A DNA stretch of 64,000 nucleotides from Gyrodactylus bullatarudis (Eukaryota > Platyhelminthes > Monogenea > Gyrodactylidea > Gyrodactylidae), in contig SSNU01000119.1 of assembly GCA_012064415.1 (NCBI GenBank), positions 372,001 through 436,000 of the forward strand, read 5' to 3'. The notes beneath the pieces were generated by a model. It saw only the letters and a list, made by a program, of their open reading frames with translations, was not told the origin of the DNA and did not search any database. Shown one piece after another: positions 1 through 12,905 of this stretch. Position numbers and translations under genes: made by a program. How positions within the stretch are numbered: position 1 is the stretch's first letter; each line of letters opens with the position of its first letter.

Positions 1-1243
1 TTGTTGTTGACTGTACTATTGTAGATGGTTTATTGGTCGTCGTTGTAGTAGAAGTGGTTGTGGTAGAAGTCTTTATTGCAGTAACTGGAAGAACTTTTGT
101 AATTATCGGATCATGCCAACAGTTGAGGACATCGTCTTTAATTAATGTCTTGAAGTCATCATCAACCTGGGGGCTTATCTTACAGTCTGAGTTGGAAAAT
201 GTCTGAATTGTTGGTGTCTGCTTCTGCAAGACGTACGAGTTGATTGATTTTCCTTCAGACTTGACATCTGGGTAGAGGACAAATTCAGGACTCAAGGTTG
301 AGTTCTCTTGATAGCAAACTGGAAATGAGGCAGACCATTTACGACAGACGTAAAAGTCAGAGCACTGGTTCAATTTTATCGACCAATTCTTGAAGGGTAG
401 CCAGAGTCGCTGGAAAGAAGCCACCTTGTTCGACTCTTCACAATAAATGTTCAGTCGAAAGTATTTATCCCTAACTTGTTTTGTGATGAGAGAATCCGTT
501 GGCATCAGCCCGATATCTGACCACTTTTTCGGATTCCACAGGCTCAAGGATACTAAACCATCTTGCCCAATTAGAGAGAGGAAATCTGAGCTTTTAATTT
601 CCTTAAAATGAATGTACGTTATCGATAGAGAAAAGTTTATCTCCAAGCTTGCCTCCAAGTTGGCTTCAATATCCTTCTTGACTTGCCTTAAAAGTCTTTT
701 TATAGCGCCGTCTTCAATACCCATGGCCCTTTTGCGATCTTTGGTGTTTTCTGTTCTTAAAAAGATTTTTACATTCTTCTGATTCGGTTTCTCATTGTTC
801 AGGGGTTTAATGAAATACGAGCATTGGATGTCATGCAGAAAATCTCTCGGAAATGACTCAAGGCAATCCAACGACTCAGATGTTCTCTTGATGTAACAGT
901 GGATACTTTGACATTTCATCTGTTCTGAGAGGACCGTACCCCGGGGACGTTCTGTAGCGAAAACTTTGGAGTTTTCCGGTTGGAGATAATTATCCGGCAC
1001 TTCACCTTCTGAATGTATTTCAGTGGGATCTTGGAAATGATCCAGTTCCCCAATATAATGCATGGAATCGTAGTTTAGATCGTTTTCATGGAAAAACTTT
1101 CCACTCTCTTCTGTATCACCAATAACCAGGCTGTCGATAAGGGGTAGATAACTCTCGGTCACTTGCTGTTCAGCATGTCCAAACAATACTGACAAAAGAC
1201 AAAGAAATATAAAAGCAGATTGACTTTCTTCTCTTGAATTCAT
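1..1243 (-). CDS. Partial secreted or mucin-like glycoprotein gene (5' part, runs off the left edge)
   Basis: An uninterrupted minus-strand frame runs from ATG 1243-1241 to the window edge, about 414 codons, with no stop. The N-terminus has a good signal peptide: a hydrophobic run FIFLCLLSVLFG at about residues 12-23, then a small-residue cleavage region near HA-EQQ. The middle is cysteine-bearing and without a domain I recognise. It includes a basic segment near residues 175-190 and paired cysteines such as QCSDFYVCRKW. At about residue 390 the sequence turns into a Thr/Ser-rich mucin-like stretch that is still going at base 1. An in-frame TAA lies upstream at 1276-1274. A pyrimidine-rich tract ending in AG next to it (about 1271) suggests a 5'UTR intron acceptor just before the start. 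I do not recognise the family. Reality of the gene is well supported by frame length in AT-rich DNA; function is unknown. Confidence 0.8.
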   Translation of the reverse strand, partial: MNSREESQSAFIFLCLLSVLFGHAEQQVTESYLPLIDSLVIGDTEESGKFFHENDLNYDSMHYIGELDHFQDPTEIHSEGEVPDNYLQPENSKVFATERPRGTVLSEQMKCQSIHCYIKRTSESLDCLESFPRDFLHDIQCSYFIKPLNNEKPNQKNVKIFLRTENTKDRKRAMGIEDGAIKRLLRQVKKDIEANLEASLEINFSLSITYIHFKEIKSSDFLSLIGQDGLVSLSLWNPKKWSDIGLMPTDSLITKQVRDKYFRLNIYCEESNKVASFQRLWLPFKNWSIKLNQCSDFYVCRKWSASFPVCYQENSTLSPEFVLYPDVKSEGKSINSYVLQKQTPTIQTFSNSDCKISPQVDDDFKTLIKDDVLNCWHDPIITKVLPVTAIKTSTTTTSTTTTTNKPSTIVQSTT

Positions 1244-3924
1244 TATATCCCAACCGGCTTCTGAAATCTGTATTTAGAAATAAAATTTTTTTTTATTATT
1301 TTAAATGATTTTCATATTATATTTTAAATTTGTTTAGAAATTACCATACGGGGAAAATCATTATAAAGAAATTCCAGACATGTTTAAAGTTGCCGGGACT
1401 ATAGTTCAGTGAAATAAACAATTGGATTTTTTCAATAATGTGAATTTTCAGATCGAAAAATAATGCAATAGAAAAATTATAAAACTAGCTCTCTTCAGAA
1501 CCTATCGCAGTAAACATTAAGAAATACCCCAATATTGCAAATTGAATTAAAAACTTTATTGGCCATCGACTCTCGAACGTGTTTGAGTAAAGATCAATTT
1601 TAAAAATATCACTTTACCAGCTTAATTGATTTTATATGGCTCAGAAGAGGCAAGGATTTATATTCTTCATCTTATTGAGTTACCAAAGAAAGATTAAATT
1701 TCAAATTCTGTGAAGAAAAATCACAAATTGAAGATATCAAGAGTTTTTTAGACGCAAATATGATATCGAAAGGTAAATCAATCATCTCCGTTGGTCGATA
1801 CCTGATAAGAATGAAATCAATTTCTCGAGTAGTCGATTAAACGAATTTTGATATCATTTTCATTTCAAGGTTTCGAAAGATGATTGAAGAAGTTTTATTC
1901 ACAAAAATACCAATATCGAATAGCGAATTGTTTGGTCTTAAATCTACATTTACAATTTTTACAAAAAAATCATGAAGTGAACCCTGAAAAATTGTTGGAA
2001 TAAAAAGAGATTTCAGCTTTATGTTGATTTCAGAAATTTGAATCGAATTTGACCAAAGAACAAAGAGCCGATTAATAAAGGAAATTCTTAGAAAAAAATT
2101 AAGATGTATGGCCTAATTTAATCTTTTCAAACAACTGATGGAGATTCAAAAATATTCATTGAAAAATTTATTGGCGCAAATTCAAAGACTGACTTCTTCA
2201 AGCATCTTTCTCTTCAAAATCAAATTTGAATGAACAGTTGAATTCGGAGGTATCATTTGTTGAATTCGTTGAAATGGATTTTTCTCTATTCTCTCTCTTA
2301 TTTTTTCGTGTCTGTCTCAGACATGTTTTCTATGCACACACCGATGATTGCACTTGGTATGAGAAACTAAATGATAAAAAGGCTACCTTTTGCAATACAG
2401 CAATAATCATAATTATAATTAGAGATTGAAAACGATATTCAAGAGAGAAAATAAATGAGAAACTTGTATGTGCGCGTTCTGTCTCGCTTTAACGGGGAAG
2501 AAAATGCAAAGAGCTTGTCGCAAAGAGATAAGCTTGTCGAATAATCCTGACACAAAACTGCATGTTCCTATATTGAACTACATCAGTGAGCTCATTTCTT
2601 GTTATTAGTAGAACAAGATGGGCCGATGAAAAGAGGACCAATCTCAAATTAATCCAAGTCCCAGAGAATTTTTTCCTCAGTTTATAATACGCTGATTACG
2701 AATCTATAGTTATTATTATTTTAACGCACTTATTAGAATAGCACTTGTTTGGTAGAGAACAAAGACCTAAGTGTTAAATGAAGCATTTTCTGAACCTTGA
2801 AAGAATGATCCAGTAGGATAGAAATATACATAACCCAGTGAGACTTGAAGGCTAGTAAAATAGATTCGTGATTTCAACATAGTTACTACTCTTATATATG
2901 TAGGTCTGTCTCTTCCATTCTGGTAATCTGATCTGAGAGATGATGAAAAATGTATAAATGAGTAAAAGTGATATTTGTAATTCCTTATCTGTTTATATAT
3001 ATTGATCAATACCCTACTGATTATGTGTTATATTGGCACTATTACTAATAGAGAAGAAAAATTCAATTTTTCTCATTAATTATAGAACATTATCATTTGA
3101 CATGACTTGTTGTCTTATTGATCCAATCCAGGTGTCTCTGAGAAGAATGAATTGCTCTCTTCTAAACCCCAACAAACTCATATATATAGGAGATACTTTA
3201 CTGAATTTTAGTCAAATTTTAATGATACAAAACCTGACAACTTTTAAATCCCCAGAACTGTAATTTGTAAATACAGAACCAAATGATGTCCTTCAATGAT
3301 GCCTGAATTAGGGAAGAAGCTTAATCGCCTCACACATGTTTATTCTTGTAGGGGTAGCAAAAAACCCTTTGTAGATAAACTTGATAATACTGTAAATGTT
3401 TTCATCGGTAGGTGAAAGAGAAACCTGTTATTGTACAAAGAAATTATCAAAATTACAATGATAATTAATTGATCAATATCAATCCAAAAATTTAGTTAAA
3501 GATCATATTCTGGGGATAAATAAATTTGAGCTTAATTAAATTTTAAGGGCCTAATTTTTGCCAATTTGAATTATTTTCAGAAATCTTTTTTTCTTCCTTT
3601 AATAATATTGAGTTCTTTCAAGTGTTACAAACCTGTAACTGTATTTATCTAAGGAGATATTTGCAAAATACAATTTTACATTGGATTTAAGAAACCCCTA
3701 AAGTTTTTCCCGAGTTGAAATTTAATAATTGCAGTCTTGGTTAGTCCTCCCTGTACTGAATGATATCTATTTTGCAATTACAATGATAACAAGCTTGTAA
3801 AATCTGTTTTTCAATGTGCATTGTCCATATCTGCAAATGTCCGAATCACCAATTTTGCAAATATCCCTTTAGATAAAAACAATGTCGTCAATTAAGAATG
3901 AACTACCAATTATAACACTGTATA

Positions 3925-4486
3925 TAGACCTGATTGATCTGGAGATGAGAAAAAAAACTCAATATTTTCCTCAGGAAAGTCAGGAAAATTTTCATTTTTC
4001 GAAATATTTGCAGCAGTTAAATGCAGATATTCAAGACCAGCATAAGACAAAGAACTGGAATTGGGCCGTAGAGGTGGAAAGGAATCGACTGTTTTCAAGA
4101 AAAAGCTATGCTTTTAAATTTTGGATCATTCCTTTTCGTGATAATCAATGGATCCAAAATTTTGGATTTACCACAACAATAACGAGTTTCTGCAGCCGAA
4201 TTCGAATTCTTTGTCTAGTGCTGGTTTTGAATATCTGCAAATCTTTGAAATCGTTAAAAAATTTTGAGTTCAAAAGTTGAAAAAGTGGAAATTCGGGGCA
4301 TTTCGAAATTCAAAAAACGGTCCAATTTTGGTCAGATTGAATTTTTTCAGAGATTTTTTAAAATTTCCACAACTTATTGGCTCATTTTATCATGGAATTC
4401 AAAAAGATAAAAAATTTTCCTGAGAAAAATATTGAGTTTTTTGTAAAAAAAGTAAATTCTCATCTTCATATCAATCAGGTTTATAG
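3925..4486. repeat. Foldback element, family A
   Basis: The two ends are inverted copies of each other. The left end reads ACCTGATTGATCTGGAGATG and the right end is its near reverse complement, ending in CATCTTCATATCAATCAGGT. The inner halves are also inverted relative to one another (a CAGATATTCAAGACCAGC-type block near 4025-4045 and its reverse near 4220-4240), so the whole element is a composite palindrome of about 560 bp. A related copy lies at 61859-62345. No transposase is encoded, so this is a non-autonomous element. The open frame across 3882-4280 is fortuitous. Confidence 0.7.
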
Positions 4487-4813
4487 AGAGAGAAAGATAG
4501 ATCATATTCTGGTGATAATCTAAAAAAGAATAACAGCACATTCACAACTTGTATCGATCAAGAAGTGCTGAACAGTTTCTCTTCTTATATTGCTTACGAA
4601 GAGAGATGATACACGCAAGGTCAGTTTTTGAGTACATTCAAAATATGTTTCTCGATTCATTTGTGAGAATGTCAAGTGGATTCACTTTTGATAATACACA
4701 ATAAAACAATTTGCATCATCATCAGTTACCTATTTCAAATTTGTGATTTTGTATAAATGTAATCAAATATTAAAAAAAAAAATAAAATTGCTTTCTTGTA
4801 ATAACTGTAGATT

Positions 4814-4915
4814 TCAAATATCCAATCGCCCTCTCGATATCTCTCAGAGTTTAGAAGATAACTGGTTTTAGAACCAATTCAAAGTGCCAATTTTAACGTC
4901 TATATTAATATCTCT
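4814..4915. repeat. Dispersed repeat, copy 1 of 2
   Basis: About 100 bp starting near CCTCTCGATATCTCTC and running through AGTTTAGAAGATAACTGG. It recurs in the same orientation at 12818-12905 with few differences. Function unknown. Confidence 0.6.
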
Positions 4916-6844
4916 TGATGAAGTTTGACAATATTATCGTAAAATTTGAAACACGTTAAACTCTTGAAGTAGAATGACACTTTCTGTAACATAGAGAAAG
5001 AACAAACGTATCATAATAAACCAAGTTGGGATGGAATTACAATGCATCTTGGATTGTATAAATATTTAATAACCTTCCGTTCTTAGATTGGGTGAGTATA
5101 ACGTAAAATTTATCTGCCATTCCGTAGCTATATCTGCTATTCTGGTTCTAGCCCAGAGGATAACCTTTTACTACAGTATTTAATGGGGAATATTTTGTAC
5201 TTTAGCGTATACGCATATACTCATGGCTAGAAAAGAATAAAAGTTTCAAGATTGTGAATTTTTACTCATGATATTTCTAACTGATTCAGCAAACAATTTG
5301 ATCTTCAATGGTTGATTTAACCAGATAAATAGTAGCTTTCAAGAAATAAAAATCATTCTTTTATTGATTATTTATTGAGGTTTTAAAATTTCTTTTTGAC
5401 TTGAGATGACTAGGAAAATCATTTGGTCTATTTACAATAGCCATAGGAATTATTATTATTTTGCATATTACATATCTTGTAGAGCCTTATATAAAAAGAA
5501 TCTGGTTGTAGAATAAAAATACAAAATTTCAAAATCTGATAATTAATTACAGATAAAATAGAGATATCAATGACTTGATATCCTTGTCATATTGTAGGTA
5601 TTAATAAAAAAGTATTTGGAATATATATACAGACTTTACTGGTTATATAGGCAGTTGTTTGCTTATATAGCCAGACGTCATTGTGATTTAACAATATGTA
5701 TATTAGAAAAAATATGTATTTTGAAAAGTACACCTCAAGGTGTCTGAACTAACAGCAATTGATCTCTACACACTAAAGTAGGAATTTCTTTAGAAGACAA
5801 CAGCAAATATCTGTACATGCTATGATATTATTATTTTTATTATGCACTAAAGAAAAATGACATTAACAGAAAAATTAATAATTACTGCTATTCCCTCCAA
5901 TAAATTAGTCTCTAAAGTATCTTCTTAAAATACATTTACATATTTAAAGGTATAGGTGGGGGAAGGGGGGAATATTTTGAACTTTTCTTGTCGGAAGATT
6001 ATGATATTATTCATCGACAGTGCTTACAATAATATTATATATTCTAAACAGATGTAATTGATTAGCCAAAGTTCGATTATTATGAATCAGTAATTCACAT
6101 TGTTTGTCAAAAACGTCCGAGTATCCACTCAAATTCATAATTTGGAATTATACGATAAAGGAGATATATTAAAACCATATGTACATTTCTCAAAGCATCA
6201 TCAGTGGTATTGCTTTAAAAATGATACAAGTTAAAAAATTCATTCAAGTTAATAATTTATAAATAATGAAAGAAATAGTAAAAGTTGAAGAAAATTAGAA
6301 CAAAATGTAAGCTGAAAAAAACACCAAAACTCTCTAATAAATAGCAACAGTGGAGAGAAAAGTAAAAAAGCTCACATAGGCCAGGGGAGTTGATAGTTCG
6401 ATTGTGTAACCAATGGATTTTGGCAACTTCAACACGATCAGATTATTGAAAAATCATTTCAAAAGTAGAGCTATAGTCACAAATTTCAGATCCTTTCACT
6501 CCTTACTAGTTAATAGGGATAGAGTTTAATATGTTCAATTTCCTTTCATGAAAATGTGGTTCAGAATAAAATTTTTGTGAGAAATCTCTCAAATTTGGTA
6601 TTAGTGTTACTTTCAAGTAGTCATCGATCCAAGACTTTTTATCTGTTAATTGTTTATTTTAATACAGAATATCATTATTTTTATTGCATAAATGGGTTTT
6701 ATACATCAGTCGAATTCTATTGAAGAGCCCAGAATTCAGATTCTGACCCAGGCTAGAAATTGAAAATTTGCAAAATCTCTCCACTATAGTTATTGATGAT
6801 ACGTACATAACATCGTAGGCATTTTTAATACTCCTATTTATTTG

Positions 6845-7200
6845 CAATTAAATGTCGCTCGAAAAACACCTAGTTAATATATATGACTTTTTATATCAAG
6901 AAATCAAATTTTTGCAATCTAAATCATGAGGCCCACATTCCTTTTTAAGGAAATTGTTAATTTTCAAGTTCCATCTTTTGAAAAGTTTTGTTGATTACAA
7001 TGTGAGAGAGTGTTCAAAAGTTGATTTTTAGGATCACAGTAAGACTTGAAAACCGATTATCACCAAGAGAATAATTTTTTCAAAATTTTCTTTTTCCTCA
7101 TGATCTAGACTGCAAAAATCTTGATCAAATTACATTTCTTGATTGAGAGTTCTGTAGAAATCGTAAATTTCCATCTTCCCATTAACTAGCTTTTAATACG
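6845..7200. repeat. Foldback element, family B copy
   Basis: The arms contain the family B motif with TTTTGTTGATTACAATGTGA and ATCATGAGGCCC on the left, and CATGATCTAGACTGCAAAAA on the right as the reverse copy. The right end (near 7175-7195) contains CATCTTCCCATTAACTAGC, which is the reverse complement of the left end of the family B copy at 36741. Other copies are at 27840-28390, 30706-31140 and 36741-37390. Confidence 0.6.
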
Positions 7201-9027
7201 AGTTGGCCAATATTACAAGGATTTTCTACTCTCTATGAAAATTTCACCCAATTGAATATTGAATTTAGTTATTACGTCCTATACGTCAGTATAGAATCTT
7301 GTCAGGGAACTGAATAAGATTCGGGCCCATGATAAAAAGAAATTCTATTACATGATTAATAAAAGGTGATTTGATTCAGAAAAATCCCAGTTTTTTTCCT
7401 CCACTCATCCACGACTCTATTTATCGGCAAAGGGAGAAGAAAGTTTCCAAGAAATAAAGCGATCTACCCTGTTGAGGAAACTACCGGAGAGCTTTTGTGT
7501 AAATTATAATTATCTGGAACAATTTCAAATCAATAAGGAAAATCCTGTGTGCTGGCGATAGAAATAATAATAGGGAAAAAAACATTGTAAGCTATAGAAA
7601 TATAAAACACTGAAGAGAAAGAGATGATATGTGTCCTATTAATTTGCACTTCTAAACCCTCGGCAGTTTAGTGACAGGAATATTATTTTCAATTAATATA
7701 ATCCTGTATAAATAACGAGAGGTAATAACCAATTGGGGATTACAATACATTTTTCAAAAGGATTGAACCCTGGTCTATCCTGGGGAAGCCTATCGAAATG
7801 GAGAGACATTATTTCGTCTTTAGTGGACACTAGGCTAGGATGAATTTTTTTCCTCCGAACAAGTCACGAGAGTACTTACTTTACTGATAAAATTTAGTAC
7901 TCAGATCATGATTTGCATTTTTTTTAAAGTCATTCTCCATTAGGTCATTGCGAATGATAAAACAACGAAATTTACCATGGATGTCCTATTGATGATAAGA
8001 TTACCATTTTTGAAGATAAAACTAAGGAAATGGCCTAGATATTCCAGATTTTAGTGACTGTGTATAGTAAAAATTCATTATCGTACGGTGATCCTAGTAG
8101 ACAATTTCTCAAATCTCATTTTGTTCCTTTCTAGCTATAGGAATTTCAACATTTTCTTATGAAACTGAACTAAAATATTTCATTAATTTCGTAAAATACA
8201 AATGAATAAAAGTAACTTGAAAGAAGATAATACGACTCACCTGGGGTAATAAGGTCCGTTGAAGTGTATGTATTCGAAAAAATGAGCTCTTTTGCTTTCT
8301 GTAAAAGTTGTGTATAAGTAATATGTAAATGCTCTATTTGAAATATGGGCAAAAGAATGAAAAATATCTGAACTGAAGCTTTTGTTTTGTTATCACTGAT
8401 AGGACAGGGTCATTTTAAGAAATTATCGAACATGTTGAAATGAATATCGTCAGATGAAATATACAAGGTCAATCCTTTGCAGCATGGATTAACTTCTATA
8501 ATATGATCATGATGTATACTGTTATTTTAATGATATATATGTTAATAACAATAGCTGTTATTAGTTATGTTAGCCAATCAAAAGTCTTGACCAATCACAT
8601 AGCAGGAATCACAAACAAATTTCATTCAATTCAGCATTGCGTATTATTTTTCATACAAACTCTGTGCATTTATAGTTTTTTTCTGCTGATAAGAGAGACT
8701 TAAGCAAACATAGAAAGACTTTCAAAATTTGAGTTTTGTATGCTTAATCCAAATGATGGATAAGAAATATATTTCAATGATTGGTCAGAAAACATGATTT
8801 GTAAAAGAAATTAATGTTATAGTAGATATTTGGGCACAAGGTAAGAATTTAAAGATGAATTTCCTAAATTATTTTGCCTGAAACTTCTCAATCCATTGGA
8901 ACTCGACAAATTTGCATATTTAAACTCAGTTTCTTGTTCTAAAACGTAGGAATTTCCTTTCGAAAATTAAATTGGTTCGAAGATTTAAATAGTTTTTATC
9001 ACCTTTTTTACATACATAATTTATATA

Positions 9028-9606
9028 CAGTCAATAACCAAGAAAGAAATAAGAATAGTGGAATGACAAATCAGACGTAGCTTCTCAAAAATAGTGGAAT
9101 GATATGGTGTATTCGAAGGTATATAAGGCAATTTCATACTCTGACACACATCCATGTGTTTGACTCAGAATCTTAACATTGAAGTATAGGAAGGGTAATT
9201 ATGATTAAGTCGTATGTAATGAAACCAGTAATTAGCAATTGAAGTTAATTTTTTAACAACAGAAAACGAGAGTTTACATGTTTTTCAAGGTTTATGATAT
9301 GAGTCATATCTTCGATCAACTGGTCAGAACGAAGGGGAGAGTTTACACAAATATAATTTCTGTTTTAGAGTGACAACACAAAATTTATCTTCGAAATTAG
9401 ATCAAATCAAGAAGAAAGTTTTTTCATTCTGACCAGTTGATCGAAGATAGAAAAAGTACTCTATCAATTTTACACAAAATAATGAAAAATCAGGGTATGA
9501 AATTGCCATATATACCTTCGAATACACCATATCATTCCACTATTTTTGAGAAGCTACGTCTGATTTGTCATTCCACTATTCTTATTTCTTTCTTGGTTAT
9601 TGACTG
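9028..9606. mobile_element. Tc1/mariner-like MITE with near-perfect long terminal inverted repeats
   Basis: The element begins CAGTCAATAACCAAGAAAG and ends with its reverse complement. It is flanked by TA on both sides (9026-9027 and 9607-9608), the dinucleotide target duplicated by Tc1/mariner transposases. The inverted arms match for about 115 bases with only one or two differences. A second inverted pair (CTTCGATCAACTGGTCAGAA near 9317-9336 and its reverse near 9430-9449) makes most of the 579 bp self-complementary. No open frame encodes a transposase, so mobility would have to be supplied in trans. The near identity of the arms suggests recent insertion or arm homogenisation. Confidence 0.85.
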
Positions 9607-12600
9607 TATGAAATAAAACTAAAAAGTAAAACTGATTCGAGAAAAAATATTTAACTTATCTGGTTTTTTCGAGTGAAGAATCAAGAACAAAACCTTTTTC
9701 TCCTTGATTTCTTCTGATTTTACTATTTTGAAATCTCTGAACCTTTTGTGGACACATCATTAAAAAAAATTTGTTTTTGATCTGATATTATTTTTCTTCC
9801 TAAATTGATCTTTATCTACCCCTTATTTCCGAGATATATAATTTATTTGGTTCGTTATAAAAAATTGTCAAGAAAATTGTTTTTTTAGCGTCAGCATCAA
9901 ATCTAAGGCGAAGACTATTTCCAGAATAGCTTATGTTATATTTGTTACAGGAACGTCTTATTTGGAAATGGATGTTACAGCTTACCAATTGATCCCACCG
10001 AGACTGGTACAAAAGAAACTCACTAAGCATTTTAAAATATTGTTTTGATAATAATTATAATTTTTATCAGTATGAATAACTTGTGGGTTCATTCAGGAGA
10101 CAAATAAATCATAAATGGTATATTTTCTATCGAATAGATAGTTAATAGGTTCACAATTAATTAATATTATGATTCAATAGATAGAAAAGACATTTAAAGT
10201 TCTAATACATACAGTAATGTGTAAGAGGGATGCAACTCTTTAGTGATTTTTTTTGTGCAAGAATTGACTCCATTCGAAACAGTCAAAGCCATAGTCTGTA
10301 TGTGTGAAATTCAAAATTGTAATTTATCGATTTCTTTTTCGAATGTCTAGAAATCCTTTCGCATGATTGACAAATGTCAGGCCAATTCTCTACATTTTTA
10401 TATTGTCAAAATATATACTTTTCATAGTGATAATTTCTTAAGAAACGGGTTTAATAATAATCTTTTTGAGTCTACTCGCTCAGAGTTATGCTAGAGTTGG
10501 CTTCAAGACTTACTTCTTTTAGAACCCAGATTCAAGAAATAAATGAAAAAAAATTTTCTTCAATCATCCTGAATTTTATAATCGAACAAAGCAATTTCGA
10601 TTAGCTGAATAATTTCGATTTAAAAAGTTGATTATAATCAACTTTAAAAATAATTATTTTTATTTTACGTCTTGGTGGGCATTTCCTGGGGTCGCGTCTA
10701 CTTACCATCAAAATGCATCGTTTTCTTGATTCACACCTGTGACTACCTGTTGATATAAAATTCATTCAGAGAGTACTTTTAGTTATTGTAATTTTTTATT
10801 CACTGAAATTGGGACAAATTTCCTTCATTACAACAGAGAAAGATAAATTTGTTTTAAAATTAAATAAATGCATTGCCTTGGAGTTGATAGATTCATCCTA
10901 AAACGGATAATTTTATCCTAAATTGAATGTAAACTCTGTAAAAATAATAGAATAATTGGAAGCACATCAAAAAAGGTATGTGATTTTGTAAGAGTTCTCT
11001 TTCCTCTTGACCTCTGTTATCGTAAGAAATTTTGCTGATTTCAAGAAATATTCGGTTTCTTAAAATAGAATTTTAGCTCTTTGTTTGCTCTTAAAGGTTC
11101 AGTAAAAGTCGAGTCATAATTTCTTAAAACATGGAAATAATCTTATAAATTTCAATTTTTTCGCCAAATTGGAGGTTAGAAAATGTTAGTAATTAATTGA
11201 TCTGTATCATTTAAGGAATGATTTTTATTTTCAAATTGGTTCTTATGAATGTGAAAATGGTTTTGAACTCCATTATTATTTGAGAAAGAATGCATTTAGA
11301 GAACCATTTATTTTCCTGAATCTCGTCAGACTGTTGGTTTATCGGATTCTACGTTTGTGCTCATGTAAAATGGGTGGATTCAATCGCTTCAAAAAATTCT
11401 AGTAACTTGATTTGCCTTTAAACTACTCACAAATTGATAAAACTGATTCTAAAGGTACCACTGCCTAAAGGTTTGTCATTCAACCTTAGAGAACTTTTGA
11501 GTTATCTCTAAAAGATTAGGGATTAATTGATTTCAGATCAAGACTATTTTAATCAGGTATAGAATAGACTAGGGAGATATCAAATTGTACTTTAATCTTA
11601 TGTGATCATACACACAAAACATATATATATATATCCCACTTATCACAGTTTTCTACTTTCTTTTGTGATTACATCTACTGATTAATAATAATGGCTAATC
11701 AGAAATAACTACAACTATTTATAAAATCAATTCTACCTCTCAAGATGGTTCTTAACAGCACAGTCAGGTTGTAAAATGGGAAGATGTCAGTACTGTAAAA
11801 GAATTTTATACAAGAAGTGTGTACCAATCAATTAATTAAGTGAACAACGGAGAAGATATTACAGCTAAGAAGTCCAAGGTGTTCCCAGGTTCAAGGCGAA
11901 TAAAACATACCCAGCCTATTGCTCGTTTCATATTCTCATATCATCGAGTTTCTTTATCAAATTTCTTATAGATTAACAGTGTTCACTCCATTATATAGTT
12001 TTGTGCCGGAATAAAAAATGATTTAGGTGATACAAAAATATAAACTGAAATCGGGAGGAACAGAAATTAAAAGTTTGTTTACAGGAAATCTAACTACTAC
12101 TATTATAAATGAGGTTCCACAAAATTCAGTACAATCAACTCTGTTTTTATTGAAATTCTGTGTGTAACCTTATGCAATGATTAGACATGGCGTAAGGTAT
12201 TTCAAAAATAATTCCCCTTGCAGGTGTCTCAGGGAATAACTCTAAAAAAAGTCTATAACCAGGGTTCAACTTAACATTTTTATTGCTTAAATGCACTTTT
12301 AGAGCGTGTATTCTTGTGTATTTTCGGTTTTTTTCTTATTTCGGTTTTGAAAGTAGAGAACATTTTTTGATTTTTATATGAAGATTCCCTGTTTCTAGAC
12401 CCATCAAGTCCCTAAGTGTCTCATCAGAAATGTCTCAAGGTGAAACGTAGACCGATCATGGCCAATTTTTCGCCATAGAAAATTCAATGCCATTTTTTAC
12501 TCGATTTGGGATCAATACAAAGCTAGCGTTAAGAACAAACAAACAATTTCAAGGGTCGAAATTTATTCCTCTCAACTCTTCGTGTCCCATTGTTTCACCA

Positions 12601-12640
12601 GTGGAACAAAACACTTTTGTTAGCGATAATTTGAACTGAA

Positions 12641-12696
12641 TGTAGCTTAAAATAATTCAATCACCCCTCATTAAAAAGGAATTATTTTAAGCTACA
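12641..12696. repeat. Perfect 18-bp hairpin
   Basis: The left arm TGTAGCTTAAAATAATTC (12641-12658) is perfectly complementary to the right arm 12679-12696 across a 20-nt loop. No neighbouring gene explains it. It may be a tiny foldback element. Confidence 0.7.
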
Positions 12697-12817
12697 AAAT
12701 GTATGCATAATTCATAAAGATAGTTGCTCAGCAAAGTTACTTGAATAAGGGTGATTTTTTGAATATTGAAAGGATTTTTTGAAAACCTATTTGCTGAAAT
12801 CTTAGAAAACAAACTTT

Positions 12818-12905
12818 TCAATATCCTCTCGATATCTCTCATAGTTTAGAAGATAACTGGTTTAAGAACCAATTCAAAATACCAATTTTAACTTGTTATA
12901 TATCT
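12818..12905. repeat. Dispersed repeat, copy 2 of 2
   Basis: Second copy of the repeat at 4814-4915, same orientation, sharing CCTCTCGATATCTCTCA and the block ending CCAATTTTAAC. Confidence 0.6.

Noticed and set aside
3882..4280. 132-codon open frame on the plus strand
   Set aside because: It lies within the family A foldback element, has no recognisable domain, and the sequence is explained by inverted-repeat structure.
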